Below the pieces are notes generated by a model. The model did no database searches and was not told the origin of the DNA. It worked only from the letters and a program-made list of their open reading frames with translations. The position numbers and the translations under genes are program-made. Positions 6,202 through 11,466 of a stretch of DNA of 11,466 bases are shown one piece after another. Position 1 is the first letter of the stretch, and every line of letters begins with the position of its first letter. This DNA comes from VBAS01 sp044867875 (lineage in GTDB: Bacteria; Bacteroidota; Bacteroidia; Chitinophagales; Chitinophagaceae), in the NCBI GenBank assembly GCA_044867875.1, contig JBIOVR010000147.1:1-11466 (forward strand), given 5' to 3'.

Positions 6202-8046
6202 ATGAAGTTTGATCGTAATACGGTTCTCGGTTTTGTGTTATTGGCTTTGCTTTTTTTCGGGTTCTTTTATTTTAATAACCAGGAACAGGCAAGAGTTTTA
6301 AAGAATAGAGCCATTAAAGATTCAATTGAAAATGCATCGAAGCCAAAAATCAAAGTGGATACTTCTGTTCAAAAAGGAGATACTTTACATTTAAGTACCC
6401 CACAGATAGCTACTGTGACCGGCCAGTTTCAAAAAGCAATGATAGGAAGTGAACAACTTGCTTATGTTGAAAATGACTTGGTGAAAGTTGCTTTTACTAA
6501 TAAAGGTGGCCAGATAAAATGGGTGGAGCTTAAAAAATTTAAAGACCAGGAAAAGAAACTTGTTAAACTTGCTTCGACCGATTTTGACAAAATTGATTAC
6601 AGGATCAAAGGTGATTCAGGCCAGGTTGGAAACATTACTGATTTTTATTTTATACCAGGTAGCGTTGTTGCAAAAGGTGATTCGCTTCAAACCATTACTT
6701 ACACTCTTGGTGACAGTTCAGGTCGTTCCATCACTCATGAATTTGTTTTGAGAAAAGATGATTACATGATCGACTTTAATGTAAAGTTGAATAAGGCAAA
6801 TACTTTTATTGATAACGAAACAATGAACCTGCAATGGCAATACAGGGCGAAGAAGCAGGAAAAAGATCTGTCTTATGAGAGAACTAACTCACAGATGGGA
6901 TATGTTATGGATGACGAATTTGATTACTTCACTGTTGGTCGCCGCAGCGATGTACAGTTTGATAAACCCGTTCAGTGGGTTGCAATGCGCCAACGATTTT
7001 TTAATGGGATATTAGTTGCAAAGGATAATTTTTCTGGTGGTAAAATGGAGTGGAACTCTCCAAATGACTCTGCCACTGTGGTACAATCAACTGCAACTTT
7101 ACAACACGTAGCAAAAGGATCAGATGTTACTATTCCTTTGTCTATATATTACGGTCCAAGTGATTTTCGTCTTCTAAAAAAGTACGACAAGCAAATGGGG
7201 AAACTGGTAAATCTTGGACAAGGGATCTATGCATTCGTAAGACCGATCAATAAATTCATTGTATTACCTGTATTTGATTTTTTCAGCAGGGTGGTTGGTA
7301 GCTATGGCATTGCCATTCTTTTGCTCACATTTGTGATCAGGCTTCTTATTTCCCCACTTACTTATACAAGTTATTTGAGCGGTGCTAAAATGAAAGTGCT
7401 GCGTCCTGAAATTGAGAAGCTGAAAGCAAAGCATGGCGGTGATCAGCAAGCTATGAGCATGGATCAAATGAAGTTATTCAGGGAAGCGGGGGTAAACCCA
7501 TTGGGTGGTTGTATACCGGCATTATTACAGATCCCGATCTTCTTTGCATTGTATAGTTTCTTTAATTCCTATGTTGACTTAAGAAATGAAAATTTTTTAT
7601 GGGCAAATGATCTGTCTGCCTATGATTCTATTTTAAATTTTGGAAATATACCTGTGATAAGTTCGATCTATGGTAACCATGTAAGTTTGTTTACAATTAC
7701 TGCATGTCTTACCAGTTTCCTTATTTCTATTTATAGCATGAGTATGACTCCGGATCAGAGCAATCCTGTCTTAAAATACATGCCGTATTTCTTCCCAATA
7801 TTTCTTTTATTCATTTTTAACAGGCTTCCAGCCGCGTTAACCTGGTACTATACGGTTTCGAACCTTGTTACATTGGGCCTTCAGTTTGTGATCCAGAATT
7901 ACATTATCAATCACGATAAAATTTTGGCTAAAATGGATCAAAACCGAAAAAAGCCAAAATCAAAATCAAAATGGCAGGAACGCTTTGAGCAAATGCAAGA
8001 GCAGCAAAAAAAGCTGAAGGATATGCAGGCAAAAGGCAAACGCTGA
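6202..8046 (+). CDS. yidC: Membrane protein insertase YidC
   Basis: The 614-residue inner-membrane insertase helps membrane proteins fold and insert, alone or with SecYEG. Layout: N-terminal membrane anchor (about 8-24); a large periplasmic beta-domain (about 25-345), typical of Gram-negative YidC, with VAFTNKGGQIKWVELKKF at 96-113; then the conserved Oxa1/YidC core (about 365-580). The core has LLLTFVIRLLISPLT (373-387), whose R380 is the positive charge of the hydrophilic groove, GGCIPALLQIPIFFALY (435-451), and later membrane segments near 494-512 and 526-565. The tail (about 578-614) is strongly basic and Lys/Gln-rich, as expected for ribosome contact. Length and order match Bacteroidota YidC. 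The ATG at 6202 gives the expected MKFDRN...membrane anchor. Confidence 0.98.
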   Translation: MKFDRNTVLGFVLLALLFFGFFYFNNQEQARVLKNRAIKDSIENASKPKIKVDTSVQKGDTLHLSTPQIATVTGQFQKAMIGSEQLAYVENDLVKVAFTNKGGQIKWVELKKFKDQEKKLVKLASTDFDKIDYRIKGDSGQVGNITDFYFIPGSVVAKGDSLQTITYTLGDSSGRSITHEFVLRKDDYMIDFNVKLNKANTFIDNETMNLQWQYRAKKQEKDLSYERTNSQMGYVMDDEFDYFTVGRRSDVQFDKPVQWVAMRQRFFNGILVAKDNFSGGKMEWNSPNDSATVVQSTATLQHVAKGSDVTIPLSIYYGPSDFRLLKKYDKQMGKLVNLGQGIYAFVRPINKFIVLPVFDFFSRVVGSYGIAILLLTFVIRLLISPLTYTSYLSGAKMKVLRPEIEKLKAKHGGDQQAMSMDQMKLFREAGVNPLGGCIPALLQIPIFFALYSFFNSYVDLRNENFLWANDLSAYDSILNFGNIPVISSIYGNHVSLFTITACLTSFLISIYSMSMTPDQSNPVLKYMPYFFPIFLLFIFNRLPAALTWYYTVSNLVTLGLQFVIQNYIINHDKILAKMDQNRKKPKSKSKWQERFEQMQEQQKKLKDMQAKGKR

Positions 8047-8081
8047 TTTTGTTAAATCAGGGCATTTGTTAATAAGCGTTT
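8038..8081 (+). terminator. Nested inverted repeats at the yidC stop codon
   Basis: CTGATTT (8043-8049) and AAATCAG (8054-8060) form a perfect 7-base stem with a TGTT loop that includes the yidC TGA stop. Around it AAACGCT (8038-8044) is the reverse complement of AGCGTTT (8075-8081), sharing two bases with the inner arm. A combined structure could end the yidC transcript, but no U-run follows the stem, so termination is unproven. Confidence 0.35.
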
Positions 8082-8104
8082 ACATTGCTGTACAACTATT
8101 TGGC

Positions 8105-8112
8105 TAACTTGG
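8105..8112 (+). promoter_or_regulatory. Weak candidate -7 element for the GLPGLI-like gene
   Basis: TAACTTGG differs from TAnnTTTG at one base and lies 26 bases before the ATG at 8139. A TTG at 8085-8087 sits 17 bases upstream as a possible -33 remnant. Read-through from yidC is the alternative. Confidence 0.2.
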
Positions 8113-8138
8113 CACGTCTTTTTAATACTTTTAAGCCA

Positions 8139-8807
8139 ATGAAAAAGATCACTAAATCATTCGTTATTGTATTAAGTCTTTTATGGGTTTTTACTGCAAA
8201 AGCTCAGAAAAGGATTACTGAAGGAACTATTGCCTATGATATCGTTGTGAATACAGGCAACAGCAATCCTTCAATCGCAGATATGTTTAACGGGGCTACA
8301 AGCATTGTTTATTTAAAAGGCTTTCAAACCCGTTTTGAGAGAGTAAGTTCACTTGGAGTAGAATCTACGATCGTGGATGGAAAAAGCGGCAATGTAAATG
8401 TGTTAAAGGAATATGGCGAGCAGAAATATATGATCACTATGACCCCGGCTAACTGGAAGGATGCAAATAAAAAATATGAAGGCATTGTTTTTGAATACAA
8501 GGAGGAATACAAAGAGATAGCGGGTTACAAGTGTCAGAAGGCTATTGGTACCATGAAGGACGGAACAACGATCAATGTTTTTTTTACAAAAGACCTTGTT
8601 GCTAATAACAGGGAATTTGAATATGCATACAAATCATTGCCTGGTCTTGCAATGGAATTTGAAACAACTATTGGAAGTTTGAAAGTAACATATACAGTCT
8701 CTAAGGTCAATTTCAGTATTGTACCCGCAACAAAGTTTGAATTACCTAAAAGCGGATTCAGGGTGATGACTTACGAAGAAAGTAATAGTGCAGGAAAAAG
8801 TAAATAA
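8139..8807 (+). CDS. GLPGLI-like secreted protein
   Basis: The 222-residue protein has a clear signal peptide: MKK, hydrophobic core about 8-19, and cleavage after AKA22 before QKR. The mature part is a beta-rich domain resembling the GLPGLI family common in Bacteroidota. Markers are GTIAYDIVV near the mature start (29-37), EIAGYKCQKA (127-135, the only Cys is C132) and SLPGLAMEFE (167-176), the counterpart of the family's GLPGLI signature. The family has no established biochemical role and is thought to be periplasmic or cell-surface. The ATG at 8139 was chosen because it starts the signal peptide; a TTG at 8085 would add 18 residues in front of it. It follows yidC after 92 bases and its stop is 4 bases from the stop of the convergent small secreted gene. 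DUF4412 is an alternative family assignment. Confidence 0.75.
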   Translation: MKKITKSFVIVLSLLWVFTAKAQKRITEGTIAYDIVVNTGNSNPSIADMFNGATSIVYLKGFQTRFERVSSLGVESTIVDGKSGNVNVLKEYGEQKYMITMTPANWKDANKKYEGIVFEYKEEYKEIAGYKCQKAIGTMKDGTTINVFFTKDLVANNREFEYAYKSLPGLAMEFETTIGSLKVTYTVSKVNFSIVPATKFELPKSGFRVMTYEESNSAGKSK

Positions 8808-8811
8808 AGAT

Positions 8812-9165
8812 TTATCTAATCATCTGGGGAACTCCAACAGTAACTTTTATTCTCTGAGGAATGATAGTTTTAACTGGTAATATATAAGTCATATTACCTT
8901 TTTGATAAGTAACAAGTGAGTTACGTGTAAATGTATTATTCTGAGTTTGTTGATTGATGATCTGGCTACCGCGGTATTGATAACCTGATTTCAATGTAAA
9001 CTTGCCTGGAGTAATTGTTGGTTTGGAATTTAATAATGAACTTCTCTTTCCTTTAGATTTACCATCACCTAAAGTTGCAAAAGCCGCTACTGATAAACCT
9101 ATTAAAAACAGGGTTGCCAGTTTTCTCGTTAACACCAGTTTAAATATATTTTGGTAGTTCTTCAT
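8812..9165 (-). CDS. Small secreted protein of unknown function
   Basis: The 117-residue product has a signal peptide (hydrophobic core about 16-28, cleavage likely after AFA30 before TLGDG). The mature part of about 87 residues starts with a basic GDGKSKGKRSS stretch, followed by a Gln/Asn-rich section (about 65-82, with NQQTQNN) and a beta-prone C-terminus. It contains no cysteine and no motif I can tie to a function. A perfect TAnnTTTG element sits 8 bases before its ATG, which supports it as a real gene. It is convergent with the GLPGLI-like gene and divergent from the TPR gene. Assignment beyond an exported, basic, Bacteroidota-style small protein is not possible from sequence alone. Confidence 0.75.
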   Translation of the reverse strand: MKNYQNIFKLVLTRKLATLFLIGLSVAAFATLGDGKSKGKRSSLLNSKPTITPGKFTLKSGYQYRGSQIINQQTQNNTFTRNSLVTYQKGNMTYILPVKTIIPQRIKVTVGVPQMIR

Positions 9166-9172
9166 CCGTTAG

Positions 9173-9180
9173 CAAATATA
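9173..9180 (-). promoter_or_regulatory. -7 promoter element of the small secreted gene
   Basis: On the minus strand TATATTTG matches TAnnTTTG exactly, followed by CTAACGG and the ATG. The leader would be only a few bases long. No clear -33 TTTG was found at about 20 bases' spacing. Confidence 0.5.
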
Positions 9181-9264
9181 AAAACAAAAATACTCATAAA
9201 ACATACCGTCTATCAACATTTTTTACATTTATTTAACGGCGAAATAGGGAAAAAGTTACTAAAA

Positions 9265-9296
9265 GTTGTCGGTTTTTGTAAAAAGAACTAAATTGA
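9265..9296 (+). promoter_or_regulatory. Weak candidate promoter of the TPR gene
   Basis: GTTG (9265-9268) and TAAATTGA (9289-9296) are spaced 20 bases apart, the arrangement expected for -33 and -7 elements, but the -7 element has two mismatches to TAnnTTTG. The ATG at 9313 follows 16 bases later. The 147-base region between the divergent genes holds nothing else I can identify. Confidence 0.25.
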
Positions 9297-9312
9297 CCAA
9301 ACTCCTGACACC

Positions 9313-10728
9313 ATGAAAGAAAAACCACTCGGTAAAGACAACAGTGAGCTCCAGGAAATACTGAAAAGATACGAGAACCTTAAAAAAGGCCGCAGCCACT
9401 CCTACATTGACGAAGAATCCTTCGAAAAGATCATAGATTATTTTGATGAAAAGGAAGATATCAGCAGCGCTTTAGAGGCGGCTGAAAAGGGCGCCGAGCA
9501 ATATCCCTTTTCTTCTACGATGCTTATTCGAAAAGCTGACCTGCTAATTGCCACCCATAAATACAGGGATGCATTAAGCCTGCTTGATCATGCTGCAATG
9601 CTCGATAGTACCGACATAAATGTCTATATATTGAAAACGGATGCTTATCTCGCTTTAGATAAACAGGAAAAAGCGGTCGAAATTCTTGAGGAGGCTCTTG
9701 CCCTTTTCACCGGCGAAGAAAGGATCTCTCTTCTTTTTGAATTGGCAGATGTGTATGATGATTACCAGGAATTTGAAAAAGTGTTTGACTGCTTAAAATT
9801 GATATTAGAGCAAGAACCAAATAACGAGGAAGCGCTATACAAAATTTGTTTTTGGACGGATTTTACAGGAAGGAATGAGGAAAGTATTAAACTTCATCAA
9901 AAGATCATTGATGAATTTCCGTATAACGACCTGGCATGGTTCAATCTCGCTGCAGCCTACCAGGGAATAAAATTATATGAAAAAGCTCTCGACGCATATC
10001 AATATGCTATTGTTATAAATGAAAAGTTTGATTACGCTTATCGTAATATGGGTGATGCATATATACGATTAAAAAAATATAAAGAAGCGATCGAGGTATT
10101 GCAAAAAGTATTGGAGCTGACAAAACCTGAGGCGCTAATTTATGAAGCACTTGGTTTTTGTTATGACAGACTTCATAATAATGGACAAGCAAGATTTTAT
10201 TACAGGAAGGCATCACATATCACACCGGAAGACAGTAAACTCTATTATAAGATCGCTTGTACTTACTTTAATGAAGGGCAGTGGGAAGGTGCGGCAAAGC
10301 AACTTGAGACAGCTTTGAAGCTTCAGCGTCATCAATTAGAATATAACTTGCTAATGGGTGAATGTAAAATGCAACAAGGATTTTATAAAGATGCAATTCA
10401 ATACTTTTCTGCAATTGTGACCACTCGTCCAAAAAACAAAAAAGGGTGGGAAGCACTTGTAAGGTGTCTTTACAAAGCGGAATATTTTGAAGAAGCAAAA
10501 GAACAAGTAACAACGGCATTAAAAATTTCAAACGGTCAGCCTATATTTTTATATTACCTCAGTGCAATACTTTTTGCTTTAGGAAAAACAAAAGAAGCCA
10601 TTTTACAACTTGAACATGCGATGTCAAAGTCGCCAAAGCAGGTAAAACAATTTGTTGAGTTAAATCCTTCTATTCTTCAAAACCATCATGTTGTTGATGT
10701 GATCTCAAGATTCAAAAGAAAGCGCTGA
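9313..10728 (+). CDS. Cytoplasmic TPR-repeat protein
   Basis: The 471-residue protein has no signal peptide or membrane segment. After an N-terminal charged region (1-34) it is almost entirely tetratricopeptide repeats, roughly 11 units of 34 residues between about 50 and 440. Clear examples are NDLAWFNLAAAYQGIKLYEKALDAYQ... (205-238), FDYAYRNMGDAYIRLKKYKEAIEVLQ... (239-272) and SKLYYKIACTYFNEGQWEGAAKQLE... (308-341). TPR arrays bind other proteins and have no catalytic activity of their own; the partner cannot be read from the sequence. The tail (about 441-471) leaves the repeat pattern and ends in basic SRFKRKR. A ComA-family gene follows on the same strand after 124 bases with its own promoter-like element, so an operon is possible but not required. 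Confidence 0.92.
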   Translation: MKEKPLGKDNSELQEILKRYENLKKGRSHSYIDEESFEKIIDYFDEKEDISSALEAAEKGAEQYPFSSTMLIRKADLLIATHKYRDALSLLDHAAMLDSTDINVYILKTDAYLALDKQEKAVEILEEALALFTGEERISLLFELADVYDDYQEFEKVFDCLKLILEQEPNNEEALYKICFWTDFTGRNEESIKLHQKIIDEFPYNDLAWFNLAAAYQGIKLYEKALDAYQYAIVINEKFDYAYRNMGDAYIRLKKYKEAIEVLQKVLELTKPEALIYEALGFCYDRLHNNGQARFYYRKASHITPEDSKLYYKIACTYFNEGQWEGAAKQLETALKLQRHQLEYNLLMGECKMQQGFYKDAIQYFSAIVTTRPKNKKGWEALVRCLYKAEYFEEAKEQVTTALKISNGQPIFLYYLSAILFALGKTKEAILQLEHAMSKSPKQVKQFVELNPSILQNHHVVDVISRFKRKR

Positions 10729-10791
10729 ATGTAAGAACTATTGCATAACCAATCGCTGACAATGTTCAGATACACTCTGGTCATTCTTTCC

Positions 10792-10799
10792 TATTTTTG
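10792..10799 (+). promoter_or_regulatory. -7 promoter element of the comA-like gene
   Basis: TATTTTTG matches TAnnTTTG exactly, 53 bases before the ATG at 10853. The leader would be about 48 bases and contains a weak TTTTGC/GCAAAA pairing (10795-10800 with 10826-10831). No good -33 match was found. Confidence 0.45.
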
Positions 10800-10852
10800 C
10801 GGCCATTGCAACTTTACTGTTTAGGCAAAATTGCTATTCAATAAAATCAACT

Positions 10853-11466
10853 ATGAATTTTAATTTAAGTAACATTCCTGATCGTAATCAAAAGCCTCGT
10901 ACATCAGGACTTACGATGGTGATGGACAAGGGACTTAGTATAAATGAGGCAAAGAATTTTTTAAGCGTTTCGCATCCACACGTTGATATTGTGAAACTTG
11001 GTTTTGGGACTTCATATGTTACTCCTAACCTAAAAGAAAAGATCGAAGTTTATCAATCTTATGACTTACCCATTTACTTTGGGGGTACTTTGTTTGAAGC
11101 ATTTCTGATCCGCAATCAATTTGAAGATTATATAGCTGTTTGTAAAGAGTATGGTATTAATTATATGGAAGTGAGTGATGGTTCAATAACAATTCCTCAT
11201 TCAGAAAAGTGCGGATATATAGAAAAACTCACTAAATACGGTACAGTTTTAAGTGAAGTGGGAAGCAAAGATGCAGAACACATCATCCCACCTTACAAAT
11301 GGATCGAATTAATGAGAGCTGAATTAAATGCAGGAGCCACTTATGTAATTGCGGAAGCAAGAGAGGCAGGTAATGTGGGAATTTATCGCGGTTCTGGTGA
11401 GGTAAGAGAAGGGTTGGTACAGGAAATTTTGACGCAGATACCGGCCGAAAAAATTATCTGGGAGGC
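10853..11466 (+). CDS. comA: Phosphosulfolactate synthase, ComA family (3' partial)
   Basis: The frame stays open from the ATG to the right edge, giving 204 residues of a family usually about 250 long. The ComA enzyme adds sulfite to phosphoenolpyruvate to make (R)-phosphosulfolactate, in a Mg-dependent TIM barrel. Visible family blocks are GLTMVMDKGLS (19-29), VDIVKLGFGTS (44-54), YFGGTLFEAF (75-84), EVSDGSI (106-112), LSEVGSKD (133-140) and AEAREAGNVGIYRGSGEVREGLV (167-189), which together carry the conserved Lys, Asp and Glu residues expected for the active site. In methanogens this opens coenzyme M synthesis. Bacterial members may instead make sulfolactate, or sulfopyruvate/cysteate precursors. 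Neighbouring genes past the edge would decide the pathway. Confidence 0.92.
   Translation, partial: MNFNLSNIPDRNQKPRTSGLTMVMDKGLSINEAKNFLSVSHPHVDIVKLGFGTSYVTPNLKEKIEVYQSYDLPIYFGGTLFEAFLIRNQFEDYIAVCKEYGINYMEVSDGSITIPHSEKCGYIEKLTKYGTVLSEVGSKDAEHIIPPYKWIELMRAELNAGATYVIAEAREAGNVGIYRGSGEVREGLVQEILTQIPAEKIIWE

Noticed and set aside
7955..7972. Three tandem copies of CAAAAT near the yidC 3' end
   Set aside because: It encodes part of the expected Lys-rich C-terminal tail (KPKSKSK) and is too short to be more than low-complexity coding sequence.
10729..10852. Riboswitch or small RNA ahead of the comA-like gene
   Set aside because: Only 4-6 base pairings were found and no known riboswitch core; the region is explained by a promoter element and a short leader.

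Overview
The window looks like an ordinary chromosomal stretch from a member of the Bacteroidota, most likely the Chitinophagaceae or a close relative. The evidence is AT-rich DNA, exact TAnnTTTG -7 elements (the Bacteroidota sigma factor consensus) just upstream of several starts, signal peptides ending in A-Q, a GLPGLI-like secreted protein, and a Bacteroidota-type YidC. There are nine coding sequences plus a 35-codon tail of an unidentified gene at the left edge. No tRNA, rRNA, insertion sequence, CRISPR array or phage gene was seen. The longest gene-free stretch is 191 bases (4248-4438), upstream of pyrG.

Layout. Positions 3-110 hold the end of a GC-richer, unidentified gene. It runs into a large hybrid sensor protein (100-3021): CheR methyltransferase, PAS-like domain, heptad coiled coil, two PAS domains and a complete histidine kinase. 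Its CheR N-terminal domain starts abruptly in mid-motif, so the left edge may be a rearrangement or assembly breakpoint. A single-domain response regulator follows on the same strand (3083-3487) and is probably its partner. Convergent to it lies an exported, methyltransferase-like protein on the minus strand (3513-4247).

Next are pyrG (CTP synthase, 4439-6088) and yidC (membrane insertase, 6202-8046), then a GLPGLI-like secreted protein (8139-8807). A small secreted protein of unknown function (8812-9165, minus) ends only 4 bases from it. A cytoplasmic TPR-repeat protein (9313-10728) and the 5' part of a phosphosulfolactate synthase gene (ComA family, from 10853 past the right edge) complete the window.

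How the genes relate. The first two intact genes probably form a phosphorelay. pyrG and yidC are housekeeping genes, each apparently with its own promoter. Three proteins carry export signals. ComA points to sulfolactate or sulfonate chemistry, which in this phylum could feed sulfonolipid or sulfonate-metabolite synthesis; that link is inference. I see no clear new multi-gene system. The items most worth a second look are the truncated CheR junction, the secreted methyltransferase-like protein, the hairpin-rich pyrG leader and the sulfonate gene at the right edge.
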